Assembly: GCF_000015565.1 (NCBI RefSeq)
Contig: NC_008786.1
Coordinates: 248,001 to 312,000, forward strand
From: Verminephrobacter eiseniae EF01-2
GTDB lineage: Bacteria; Pseudomonadota; Gammaproteobacteria; Burkholderiales; Burkholderiaceae_C
Length of the DNA: 64,000 nt
Direction: 5' to 3'
Made by a program: the position numbers and the translations under genes. Below, piece by piece: positions 25,485 through 34,014 of the stretch (positions are counted from its first letter, which is position 1; every line of letters starts with the position of its first letter). Below the pieces are notes generated by a model, which had not been told where the DNA came from, did no database searches, and worked only from the letters and a program-made list of their open reading frames with translations.

Positions 25485-26666
25485 ATGCAACATCGACTCT
25501 CGCATTTGCGCCTGGCCATGGCCCACCGCCGCTGCGCACCCCTGTTTTCCTGGTTCCCGGCCTGCTTGTTTGGCCTGACCCTTGCCGCCTGCGGCGGTGG
25601 TGGGGGCGGCGGCGCTGACATATCTGGCGCCGACGGCGGCGCTGCCGGCGCTGGCGGCGCTGGCGGCACCACCAGCGCCGGCACCTTCATTGCTGCGGCC
25701 GGCCCACTGTGCGCCAAGCGCGCGGCCAACAACCACTGCGTTCAGCCCACCTCGTCCTCCACCACACCATTCGCGCTGATGAAGGCCATCACCGACCCGA
25801 ACGGTCAAGTCATCGACTTCGACAGCATGGGCTCCACAATGAACTACGCCGTCACTTTCAAAGGCACTCCGCCCGGTCCCGAATACACCTACACGTCCTA
25901 TGGCATGGCGCGGCGCAACATCCAGGCTGGGCGCAATACCTTCACCGTGGATGACCGGTACTACGGAAATGCCCGGGCCTTCCCCGCCGCAGGAGAAATC
26001 AAGTACCGTCATGCGCGCGACGACGCCACCGTTACCTTCAACGTCGGCCGGCAGAAAGATCAAAACGACGAAAACCTCTCGTCCCTGACCCTTTCGGAGG
26101 ACCAGGCCAGCGGCGGCGGGGGTCGCGCTTGGTCTTCCGCACTCAGACTGCTGACCGACCAGACCGACGCCCCCCCAACCCCGACAATCACCTATGTCGG
26201 CCGCGTCCTGCCATCGGCAGGATCGGCGGCGCTGCTCGATGAGCACACCAGGGACTTTCTGATCACAGGCGTCACCTACGAGGCCGTGCTGAACACGGTC
26301 ACGGGCACGCTCACCGGGGTCAGCATCGACTACACCGAATCCAAGAGCCAGAGGCACACGCGCCTGGAACTGCCCGAACTGAGGTTCCAGAACTCGCAGC
26401 TCGACAGCGCCTCACGCCAACAGCGTATCCACGCCCGCATGGAAGGCCCCGGGCAGGACGATCGCGGGGACGAACCGCAGCCTGACACCGCCCGCACCCG
26501 GCATGAATTCACCACCGATGGCCTGGAAGGCGAGATCACCGGTAGGCAGGCCGAGATCATCGAGCTCGTCGGAGGCGGCCCCAAGGGCATTCTGCACGTG
26601 GCGCTGGTGCGCAAGGACCTGACAGAGGACGACTTTGTCATCGACATCCCGAGGCCAAAACCCTGA
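25485..26666 (+). CDS. Gly-rich outer lipoprotein of unknown function
   Basis: This 393-residue protein has a signal peptide with the lipobox LTLAAC followed by a run of glycines, so it should be a lipoprotein tethered through a flexible arm. Repeated GGA segments follow (residues about 38-66). The remaining beta-rich domain (GSTMNYAVTFKGTPPGPEYT and later ILHVALVRKDLTEDDFVIDI) is not one I recognise. Position between Tad genes and toxin genes suggests involvement in surface display, but that is inference. Confidence 0.65.
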   Translation: MQHRLSHLRLAMAHRRCAPLFSWFPACLFGLTLAACGGGGGGGADISGADGGAAGAGGAGGTTSAGTFIAAAGPLCAKRAANNHCVQPTSSSTTPFALMKAITDPNGQVIDFDSMGSTMNYAVTFKGTPPGPEYTYTSYGMARRNIQAGRNTFTVDDRYYGNARAFPAAGEIKYRHARDDATVTFNVGRQKDQNDENLSSLTLSEDQASGGGGRAWSSALRLLTDQTDAPPTPTITYVGRVLPSAGSAALLDEHTRDFLITGVTYEAVLNTVTGTLTGVSIDYTESKSQRHTRLELPELRFQNSQLDSASRQQRIHARMEGPGQDDRGDEPQPDTARTRHEFTTDGLEGEITGRQAEIIELVGGGPKGILHVALVRKDLTEDDFVIDIPRPKP

Positions 26667-26732
26667 ACCCTGAACCGGTGCTGGCGCTCGCGGGCCGCCA
26701 GCGCCAAGCTGATCTGGTCGAGCAGATTCACG

Positions 26733-26897
26733 ATGAACCACGCAAGCACCCCGGCATCCGTCGCGCCACGCCAGCGCGGCAGCGCCATGGTCGAGGCCCG
26801 GTTGTCCAAGGCAGCCATCGCATGGATGGCGGCCTTCATCGCTCGTCAAAACACAGTCGATCGACTCTTTGAAGCAGCGCGTGCCCGGATAAACATC
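26733..26897 (+). pseudogene. truncated duplicate of a TadE leader
   Basis: The start of this frame encodes MNHASTPASVAPRQRGSAMV, nearly the same leader as the TadE-like gene at 28035. The DNA is identical for 53 bp (26743-26795 and 28045-28097). After MVEA the similarity stops and the membrane helix is missing. The frame runs on in phase into the next exported protein, whose own signal peptide starts at 26898. It is either a vestige or an odd fused leader. Confidence 0.6.
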
Positions 26898-28001
26898 ATG
26901 AAATCAACAGCCACGACAGCCATTTTCATCCTCGCCGCAGGTCTTGGATCTGCAAGTGCCAAATTGAACATCGAAAACATCAGCCCCCAGCAAACGGATC
27001 GGCCCTACTCGCAAATCATCCTGAAAGACAAAAAGCCCTATTGGCTTTCTGCCGGACAAACCGATGTGGCCGGTGCGCAGGGAGATTTTCTTGTGCTACA
27101 GGAAATGGACTGCCGCGCCAATGGAAAAGCAAAAAATATCAACATGCCAGCCGACTACATGGCTTTGGCACCACTTGCCGAATTCATGTGGCAAAAAGCC
27201 TTGGTGATCGGAGTGAACTTTTCAGGTGAATGGAGCCTGACCCCATTGCACGACGACCTGTCAGGCACCCAACAGTCTCTGCCCTTGAGCAATGTGGGAG
27301 CCATTTGGGCCAGCACCTCGTCCAAGGCCGGGTACTTCATCGCAGGAACCAGTGCGAACAAGCAACCGATGCTCATGTATTTCAGCGGCGATCTCAAAAG
27401 CAAGAAGGCGTTGGGTCAGGCCAACGACCATCATGGCGAGGTATCGAGCGTATTCGAAAGCCGAGGCCGTGTTTTTGCACTGTTCAACCGCTATCCCGGC
27501 GCCAAAGACACGGGCACATCCCCCGGCGCAGAGCTGCGCGAGTATTCCGCTACCGGTGCTCCTGTTTCACGCACGCCGCTGAATGGCACGGCGGCAACAG
27601 GAACGGCACTGAAAGATGGCGGCATCGCCATCAGCTACTGGATAGGCAAGCAACTATTCATGGAAAAGCGTGCCGCCCACCTCGCCACCCTGTGGACCGC
27701 CCAACTGCACCAACGCAGCGGGATTGCTTCGATGAAAGGCCATCTGCTCGAAGCCGGCAGCGATATTGCCTGGATCGGGGCCAACGACAACCAATTACTG
27801 GTGCACCGGGTAACGCAAGACGGTGCATCAGTTCAAACCTCGGTCGACACGCAGAGCAAGATGGGCATTCCAACCCCCCGCATTTACTCCGCGAGTTCAT
27901 CGGGCAATGACATCAGTATTCGCGGCACGGCAGGACGGTCGACGAGCCCCCGGCCCGGGCAAGTCACCAGGTTTTGCTTTACGGAAAAGCCTGACTCCTG
28001 A
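26898..28001 (+). CDS. exported protein of unknown function
   Basis: From the ATG at 26898 this 367-residue protein has a clean Sec signal peptide (MKSTATTAIFILAAGLGSAS). The mature part seems beta-rich with repeats of about 50 residues (for example GAIWASTSSKAGYFIAGTS, IAISYWIGKQLFMEKRA and DIAWIGANDNQLLVHRV), which suggests a beta-propeller-like fold, though I cannot name a family. Base composition is less GC-rich than the Tad genes around it, which hints at separate acquisition. A longer in-frame start at 26733 exists but would place a TadE-type leader before a second signal peptide. Confidence 0.6.
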   Translation: MKSTATTAIFILAAGLGSASAKLNIENISPQQTDRPYSQIILKDKKPYWLSAGQTDVAGAQGDFLVLQEMDCRANGKAKNINMPADYMALAPLAEFMWQKALVIGVNFSGEWSLTPLHDDLSGTQQSLPLSNVGAIWASTSSKAGYFIAGTSANKQPMLMYFSGDLKSKKALGQANDHHGEVSSVFESRGRVFALFNRYPGAKDTGTSPGAELREYSATGAPVSRTPLNGTAATGTALKDGGIAISYWIGKQLFMEKRAAHLATLWTAQLHQRSGIASMKGHLLEAGSDIAWIGANDNQLLVHRVTQDGASVQTSVDTQSKMGIPTPRIYSASSSGNDISIRGTAGRSTSPRPGQVTRFCFTEKPDS

Positions 28002-28034
28002 ATCCACGGGTAACCCGCCTGCGCCCAATCCGCC

Positions 28035-29045
28035 ATGAATCGCCCAAGCACCCCGGCATCCGTCGCGCCACGCCAGCGCGGCAGCGCCATGGTCGAGTTC
28101 GTCGTGGTCGGCCCGATCATCACCTTGTTCGGGCTGGCCATCTTGCAGTACGGCCTGCTGTTCTTCTCCAGGAACCAGATCAATCACGCCAGTTTCATGG
28201 CCGCCCGAGCGGGCACCATGGCCCATGCCAAACTCTCGGACATCCGCGAAACCTACCTGCGCGCCATGGTGCCGCTGTATGGCGGGGGCCGCAACAGCGA
28301 CGAACTGAGCCAGGCCAAGGCCAAAGCCGTCGCCGACCTCGATGGCAATCTGCGCATCGACCTGCTCAACCCCACGAGCGCGAGCTTCGACGACTGGAGC
28401 GCGCCCTACCTGCAGAAAAAATACAATGCCCGCGCGATCCCCAACGCCGGTCTGGCATACCGCGACAAGAACGACATCGGCGGCCAATCGGGCCAAAGCG
28501 TGCAAGACGCCAACCTGCTCAAGCTGAAGGTGACCCACGGCTACGAGCTCAAGGTGCCGCTGGTCAACACCATCTACAAGCACTACCTGCAATGGCTGGA
28601 CGACGGGCACGACCCGTTGCACACCGAACTCATCAAACGCGGCCGCTTGCCGATCGTCACCCATGTCACGCTGCACATGCAAAGCGACGCCATCGAGGGC
28701 CAGACCACATCGTTGAACCAGGGCCATGGAGACAATGACAGCCCCTGGGGTCAGGGTGGTTCTGGCGGCTCTGGCTCTGGCTCTGGCTCTGGTGCTGGTG
28801 CTGGTGCTGGTGGTTCCGGCTCTGGTGGCTCTGGTGGCTCTGGCGGTCCGGACGATTCAGACGACGCAGACAGTCTGTCCAGCCGCAAACCCCCGCCCGA
28901 CTGCCGCACCATCGGTTGCACGCTGCTCGACCCATCAGACGCGAAAGAACCGGAGCCAGATGACGGCGCAGGAAACGGCGCAGGAAACGGCGCCGGTGGC
29001 AGCGCCGGCCAGGGCGGCGCAGATGGAGGCAGCCAATGCTTTTGA
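28035..29045 (+). CDS. TadE-like pseudopilin with Gly/Ser-rich tail, coupled to toxin 1
   Basis: This 336-residue protein starts with a TadE leader (RQRGSAMVEFVVVGPIITLF), with G and E at the expected processing positions, and a single membrane helix. The domain continues to about residue 230. After it comes a Gly/Ser/Ala linker encoded by hexanucleotide repeats, an acidic stretch and a Gly-rich end, GGADGGSQCF. Its last 10 bp overlap the start of toxin 1 (ATG at 29036), so the two are translated together. This physical coupling links the Tad apparatus to the toxins. Its 3' end is copied before toxins 2 and 3. Confidence 0.8.
   Translation: MNRPSTPASVAPRQRGSAMVEFVVVGPIITLFGLAILQYGLLFFSRNQINHASFMAARAGTMAHAKLSDIRETYLRAMVPLYGGGRNSDELSQAKAKAVADLDGNLRIDLLNPTSASFDDWSAPYLQKKYNARAIPNAGLAYRDKNDIGGQSGQSVQDANLLKLKVTHGYELKVPLVNTIYKHYLQWLDDGHDPLHTELIKRGRLPIVTHVTLHMQSDAIEGQTTSLNQGHGDNDSPWGQGGSGGSGSGSGSGAGAGAGGSGSGGSGGSGGPDDSDDADSLSSRKPPPDCRTIGCTLLDPSDAKEPEPDDGAGNGAGNGAGGSAGQGGADGGSQCF
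28756..28848 (+). repeat. hexanucleotide (GGYKCT-like) microsatellite encoding Gly-Ser/Gly-Ala linker
   Basis: About 93 bp made of GGCTCT, GGTGCT and GGTGGTTCC-like units encode alternating GS and GA. Slippage by whole 6-bp units would lengthen or shorten the linker of the TadE-like protein without changing frame. Confidence 0.75.
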
Positions 29046-30763
29046 GGCATACGGCGCCGCGCAGCCTGCGCACCGCGTTGTGGCGGGTGCTGGTCTTGGT
29101 GCTGGCCCTGGCGCAACTGCACCCGGCACTGGCGCAGCTACCCACGGGCACCCCGCAGACCAGCACCCCGGCCGCCCCGCCGAGCAGCGCCATCACCTGG
29201 AAAACCTGCAACCCCCCGCCCATGTGCTTTCGCAGCAAACAGGCGCGCCAGCAATGGGCCAAGGACAACCAATGCCAATTCCTGGAGGATGTCTGCGAGG
29301 GCACGCCCGCGAAGCCGGACAACCAAGGCGCCAAGCAAGAAGACAAGGGCTTTTGGGGCGCGCTGTGGGACGACGTCAAAGGCGCCCTGGTCTACGGCTA
29401 CGAATTCGTCAAGGGCCTGATGCATGGCCTCAAAGACCAGGTCACCGACCTGTGGCAGATGCTCACCAATCCCGCCGAGGTGATCAGCGGCCTGGTCGAA
29501 CTGGGCAAAGCCTTCTTCAACGACCCCGATGGCACCCTGAAGATGCTCGCCGGACTGCTCGGCCAGGAGGCGATAGACACCATCAAGCGGGCCACCCAGT
29601 GCGGCGCCTACGACCTGGGCAAGGTGATTGGCAAAAACGTCAATCCCGGCGCCATGTTCAAGCTGGCCGTCAATCTGAGCAAATACGGCGGCAAACTGGC
29701 CGATGCGGTCAAGGGCACCCGGCGCGAGTTCGGCTGCGCCAGCTTTGCCGCCGACACCTTGGTGCACACGCCCCGGGGCATGGTGCCGATCGAGCAGATC
29801 CGCGCCGGCCAGCAGGTGCAGTCGCGCCACGACCGCCTGTTTGCCGACGCCCCGCAAACCGTCACCAAGACCTTTGCGCGCACGGCGCCCAGCTACCGGC
29901 GGCTAAGCACCGAGTTCGATCAATTCAAACTCACCGACGAGCACCCGCTGTGGGTGCAGGGCAAGGGCTGGACGCAGGCCCGGCACATCACCGACGACGA
30001 CGTGATCGCCGGCGCACAGGGGGATGTGCGGGTGCTTGGCAACGAGCCTGTGCAGCAACCCCTGCCGGTATACAACTTCAGCGTCGCAAAAACCGCCAAT
30101 TACTTCGTCGGCACCGGTGCGATATGGGCGCACAACGCGAATTGCGACGCAGCGGTTCACATCAAGCCATGGAAAGACTGCACGCCCCTGGAAAAGGGAT
30201 TCAGGGGCGAGGTGATCACTTTCATGGACATGATCAAGGCAGGCGCCGAACCTTTGGGCAGAACATTGGGCCTGAATCCAAAGGGTCGATCTCCGGTCCA
30301 GGCATTCAAGGCGTGGCATGGACGGACCGGAATCGATGGCATCTACAAAGTCAGAAGCAAAGTCAGGGATAAGCATGGGAATGTGGTCAAGGACAAGGAT
30401 GGCAAAGACGTTGAAGAGGTCACCTATGTCATCATCGAATCCAAGGCAACGGGCGGTATGAAAAATGGGATACTGGATGATATTGTCGCGAAATTGACGA
30501 AGAACAAAAACGACGAACGTCAGATGAGCGAGGCATGGATCGAAAGAAATTTAGAAAATATGGGATTGAGTGCCGCAGATAAAGACGCCATCATCAATAA
30601 TCTGGGAAAACCTGGAAAAGTGAAGAGAATATACGCTCAGACCGATGCCGAAGGAACGACATACCACGAGATCAGAGGAATTGACAAAGCCGGCAACCCC
30701 GACCCATTCGAGGCGCGGGTTAGCAATGTAGCATTCGACCCACAATCACTGAAAGGAACATGA
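29036..30763 (+). CDS. exported polymorphic toxin 1: HINT + PoNe-like PD-(D/E)xK nuclease
   Basis: This 575-residue protein has a Sec signal peptide (about 1-33, core LVLVLALAQLHPALA), a Cys-containing segment, a helical region (about 85-225), a HINT domain from Cys234 (CASFAADTLVHTPRG) through DEHPLWVQGKGW to H366-N367-x-N369-C370, and a C-terminal nuclease. In the last, GIDGIY (D434), IIESKA (E468-S-K470) and QMSEAW (496-501) fit the PoNe group of PD-(D/E)xK DNases. HINT domains cleave themselves and would release the nuclease. The gene overlaps the TadE-like gene and is 1 bp from its immunity gene. No T6SS marker such as PAAR, VgrG or FIX is present. Confidence 0.85.
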   Translation: MLLRHTAPRSLRTALWRVLVLVLALAQLHPALAQLPTGTPQTSTPAAPPSSAITWKTCNPPPMCFRSKQARQQWAKDNQCQFLEDVCEGTPAKPDNQGAKQEDKGFWGALWDDVKGALVYGYEFVKGLMHGLKDQVTDLWQMLTNPAEVISGLVELGKAFFNDPDGTLKMLAGLLGQEAIDTIKRATQCGAYDLGKVIGKNVNPGAMFKLAVNLSKYGGKLADAVKGTRREFGCASFAADTLVHTPRGMVPIEQIRAGQQVQSRHDRLFADAPQTVTKTFARTAPSYRRLSTEFDQFKLTDEHPLWVQGKGWTQARHITDDDVIAGAQGDVRVLGNEPVQQPLPVYNFSVAKTANYFVGTGAIWAHNANCDAAVHIKPWKDCTPLEKGFRGEVITFMDMIKAGAEPLGRTLGLNPKGRSPVQAFKAWHGRTGIDGIYKVRSKVRDKHGNVVKDKDGKDVEEVTYVIIESKATGGMKNGILDDIVAKLTKNKNDERQMSEAWIERNLENMGLSAADKDAIINNLGKPGKVKRIYAQTDAEGTTYHEIRGIDKAGNPDPFEARVSNVAFDPQSLKGT

Positions 30764-30764
30764 A

Positions 30765-32093
30765 ATGCGCGACCCGGATGGAAAATTGGAAACCTACGAA
30801 GGGAAGATTGAATTCTGCATTCGCAGGTTGAAGCAACTTTCCAAAAATGAAGATAAAGAAATTTTTACGCGCTGGCACAATACTCTCAGCACGTTCCCGC
30901 GAGTTATTGAGTACATGCTCTTTCGATATGGAAGAGGGGATCCATTGGCGGATATCTGGAGCTACTTTGAAAAAGATGGCTGGCCTTTTTACCAGCGAGT
31001 AGTAGTACATGCCAAGCAGTTACCACCGCTATCTCCTGATAAAGATCAGGAACGCCCCTCCATTGGGTTATTTATTGGAGCGCGCTCGGCTCGCACGGTC
31101 AACTTTTTCCTCGCCTTTCTCCTTTGCATGGATGAATCGTCCGAGCGTATCATAAATCACCGCAATTGGTTGTTTATGGATCCTCCATGCCCCTTGGTTG
31201 ATGTGATGCTCAAGTCCTTCATTCCAAACCATCGTGGTGTTCCAAACTACAAATACAACAAATACCGACAATGGTGGACGTTCCCTTTGGTAAATGCCTT
31301 GGCGCAGCCTCCGGAGCAACGTCCGGCAGCATTGGCCGCCCATATGAACAACTGGTATCGGCTGATGCGCCCACTCGGTTGGAAACCCAATCGTGATCCA
31401 GCCCTTGAAAAAGATGGCTTGTTCTGCGATTTCGCCTTCGAGGTCGCCCTGGCCGTCTGCGCCTACGATATCGACGACAGCAGCTTTCGCGACCATCCCC
31501 ATTACCCGCGTGATCTGGTTGATCATTACCGCCAACATATCCGCCATACCCGCGACGCCTGGCGCGCCGAAGGCCTGGGCGCAGGCATCGAATTGCCGCC
31601 ACCCGTGCCACCCAAGCGCGTCGATCTGGCCAAGTCCAAACGCAAAAACTTCGCCCGCTGGGTGGAATTGGCCTGCGACGGCTATGACGATGCGGTCGAA
31701 AGCGTGCTGGAGACCACCGGCAAGCCGCGCAAGATTCAGGATTTTTTTCAGTTACTCGAAGCCTTGCAGGACGTTGGCCACGCCATTCATGCCGATGGGA
31801 AGGACAGCGACACCCTGGACAGCCAGGCCGCAGACCTGGCCGATGCACGCGGCATCGGCCCCTTCGAGGCACCGGACAGCGACCCGCCCCAAGGCGGAGC
31901 GCGCTGCACCGCAATCCTGCGCGCCCTGCACGCCTGGGCCGCGCCACGCGGTTACCAACTGATCGACCTGGATGACCAGGACGATGCCTGGCATGCCGTG
32001 CTGGTCAAAACCGAGTACCACGATGAATTCCTTGCCCTCAGCCAAGCCCTGGGCCTGCGCACGCGCAAGCCGCAGCAGGCTTACCTGGATTGA
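30765..32093 (+). CDS. immunity protein 1 (DUF1911/PoNi-like) with C-terminal extension
   Basis: This 442-residue protein lacks a signal peptide and starts 1 bp after the toxin stop with AAGGAAC as ribosome-binding site. Residues about 1-265 resemble DUF1910/DUF1911 immunity proteins, including FEVALAVCAYDIDDSSFRDH and YPRDLVDHYRQH; DUF1911 proteins are the known partners of PoNe nucleases. A further ~175 residues (from about KSKRKNFARWVELACDGYDD to QQAYLD) are an extension I cannot name. It should bind and block toxin 1 in the cytoplasm. The N-terminal half is the most divergent of the four copies and relatively AT-rich. Confidence 0.82.
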   Translation: MRDPDGKLETYEGKIEFCIRRLKQLSKNEDKEIFTRWHNTLSTFPRVIEYMLFRYGRGDPLADIWSYFEKDGWPFYQRVVVHAKQLPPLSPDKDQERPSIGLFIGARSARTVNFFLAFLLCMDESSERIINHRNWLFMDPPCPLVDVMLKSFIPNHRGVPNYKYNKYRQWWTFPLVNALAQPPEQRPAALAAHMNNWYRLMRPLGWKPNRDPALEKDGLFCDFAFEVALAVCAYDIDDSSFRDHPHYPRDLVDHYRQHIRHTRDAWRAEGLGAGIELPPPVPPKRVDLAKSKRKNFARWVELACDGYDDAVESVLETTGKPRKIQDFFQLLEALQDVGHAIHADGKDSDTLDSQAADLADARGIGPFEAPDSDPPQGGARCTAILRALHAWAAPRGYQLIDLDDQDDAWHAVLVKTEYHDEFLALSQALGLRTRKPQQAYLD

Positions 32094-32136
32094 TCGGGCA
32101 GGACAGGTAATTTGCCGTCATTCGCATTGCACAAGG

Positions 32137-32277
32137 ATGTTTCATGCTTGCCAACTTGCCGACCCACCGGGCGCGAAAGAACCGGAGCCAGATGACGGCG
32201 CAGGAAACGGCGCAGGAAACGGCGCCGGTGGCAGCGCCGGCCAGGGCGGCTCAGATGGAGGCAGCCAATGCTTTTGA
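32137..32277 (+). CDS. 46-codon leader ORF derived from the TadE-like 3' end (copy 2)
   Basis: This short frame starts MFHACQLADPPGAKEPEPDD and ends GGSDGGSQCF, the same tail as the TadE-like protein at 28035. It keeps the 10-bp overlap with the toxin 2 start at 32268. There is no strong ribosome-binding site (AAGG abuts the ATG). It is most likely a leftover of the duplication that still serves to couple translation into the toxin gene. Confidence 0.4.
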   Translation: MFHACQLADPPGAKEPEPDDGAGNGAGNGAGGSAGQGGSDGGSQCF

Positions 32278-34013
32278 TGCATACGGCGCCGCGCAACCTG
32301 CGCACCGCGTTGTGGCGGGTGCTGGTCTTGGTGCTGGCCCTGGCGCAACTGCACCCGGCACTGGCGCAGCTACCCACGCGCACCCCGCAGTCCACGGGCA
32401 CCCCGCAGACCAGCACCCCGGCCGCCCCGCCGAGCAGCGCCATCACCTGGAAAACCTGCAACCCCCCGCCCATGTGCTTTCGCAGCAAACAGGCGCGCCA
32501 GCAATGGGCCAAGGACAACCAATGCCAATTCCTGGAGGATGTCTGCGAGGGCGCGCCCGCGAAGCCGGACAACCAAGGCGCCAAGCAAGAAGACAAGGGC
32601 TTTTGGGGCGCGCTGTGGGACGACGTCAAAGGCGCCCTGGTCTACGGCTACGAATTCGTCAAGGGCCTGATACACGGCCTCAAAGACCAGGTCACCGACC
32701 TGTGGCAGATGCTCACCAATCCCGCCGAGGTGATCAGCGGCCTGGTCGAACTGGGCAAAGCCTTCTTCAACGACCCCGATGGCACCCTGAAGATGCTCGC
32801 CGGACTGCTCGGCCAGGAGGCGATAGACACCATCAAGCGGGCCACCCAGTGCGGCGCCTACGACCTGGGCAAGGTGATTGGCAAAAACGTCAATCCCGGC
32901 GCCATGTTCAAGTTGGCCGTCAATCTGAGCAAATACGGCGGCAAACTGGCCGATGCGGTCAAGGGCACCCGGCGCGAGTTCGGCTGCGCCAGCTTTGCCG
33001 CCGACACCTTGGTGCACACGCCCCGGGGCATGGTGCCGATCGAGCAGATCCGCGCCGGCCAGCAGGTGCAGTCGCGCCACGACCGCCTGTTTGGCGACGC
33101 CCCGCAAACCGTCACCAAGACCTTTGCGCGCACGGCGCCCAGCTACCGGCGGCTGAGCACCGAGTTCGATCAATTCAAACTCACCGACGAGCACCCGCTG
33201 TGGGTGCAGGGCAAGGGCTGGACGCAGGCCCGGCACATCACCGACGACGACGTGATCGCCGGCGCACAGGGGGATGTGCGGGTGCTTGGCAACGAGCCTG
33301 TGCAGCAACCCCTGCCGGTATACAACTTCAGCGTCGCAAAAACCGCCAATTACTTCGTCGGCACCGGTGCGATATGGGCGCACAACGCGAATTGCGACGC
33401 AGCGGTTCACATCAAGCCATGGAAAGACTGCACGCCCCTGGAAAAGGGATTCAGGGGCGAGGTGATCACTTTCATGGACATGATCAAGGCAGGCGCCGAA
33501 CCTTTGGGCAGAACATTGGGCCTGAATCCAAAGGGTCGATCGCCGGTCCAGGCATTCAAGGCGTGGCATGGACGGACCGGAATCGATGGCATCTACAAAG
33601 TCAGAAGCAAAGTCAGGGATAAGCATGGGAATGTGGTCAAGGACAAGGATGGCAAGGACGTTGAAGAGGTCACCTATGTCATCATCGAATCCAAGGCAAC
33701 GGGCGGTATGAAAAATGGGGTACTGGATGATATTGTCGCGAAATTGACGAAGAACAAAAAAAACGATCGACAGATGAGCGAGGCATGGATCGAAAGAAAT
33801 TTAAAAAATATGGGATTGAGTGCCGCAGATAAAAACGCCATCACTGCCGGTCTGAGAGACCCCAAGAAAGTAAAGAGAATATACGCTCAGACCGATGCCG
33901 AAGGAACAACATACCACGAGATCAGAGGAATTGGCAAAGACGGCAAACCCAGTGTGACCGAAGCACGGGTTAGCAATGTAGTATTCGATCCACAATCACT
34001 GAAAGGAACATGA
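32268..34013 (+). CDS. exported polymorphic toxin 2: HINT + PoNe-like nuclease
   Basis: This 581-residue protein is almost identical to toxin 1 over its first 490 residues, except for a 6-residue insertion after the signal peptide (TRTPQSTGTPQTS versus TGTPQTS). The HINT landmarks and the nuclease motifs GIDGIY, IIESKA and QMSEAW are all kept, so it should be active. The last 85 residues differ from toxin 1 at several positions (for example NLKNMGLSAADKNAITAGLR and GIGKDGKPSVTEA). It is 1 bp from its own immunity gene. Confidence 0.85.
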   Translation: MLLMHTAPRNLRTALWRVLVLVLALAQLHPALAQLPTRTPQSTGTPQTSTPAAPPSSAITWKTCNPPPMCFRSKQARQQWAKDNQCQFLEDVCEGAPAKPDNQGAKQEDKGFWGALWDDVKGALVYGYEFVKGLIHGLKDQVTDLWQMLTNPAEVISGLVELGKAFFNDPDGTLKMLAGLLGQEAIDTIKRATQCGAYDLGKVIGKNVNPGAMFKLAVNLSKYGGKLADAVKGTRREFGCASFAADTLVHTPRGMVPIEQIRAGQQVQSRHDRLFGDAPQTVTKTFARTAPSYRRLSTEFDQFKLTDEHPLWVQGKGWTQARHITDDDVIAGAQGDVRVLGNEPVQQPLPVYNFSVAKTANYFVGTGAIWAHNANCDAAVHIKPWKDCTPLEKGFRGEVITFMDMIKAGAEPLGRTLGLNPKGRSPVQAFKAWHGRTGIDGIYKVRSKVRDKHGNVVKDKDGKDVEEVTYVIIESKATGGMKNGVLDDIVAKLTKNKKNDRQMSEAWIERNLKNMGLSAADKNAITAGLRDPKKVKRIYAQTDAEGTTYHEIRGIGKDGKPSVTEARVSNVVFDPQSLKGT

Positions 34014-34014
34014 A

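Noticed and set aside
28726..30372. Long alternative-frame readings (about 490-550 codons) overlapping each of the three toxin genes
   Set aside because: They lie in another frame of the toxins and are Arg/Gln/His-rich low-complexity products of high GC. Their recurrence is explained by DNA identity of the repeat units.
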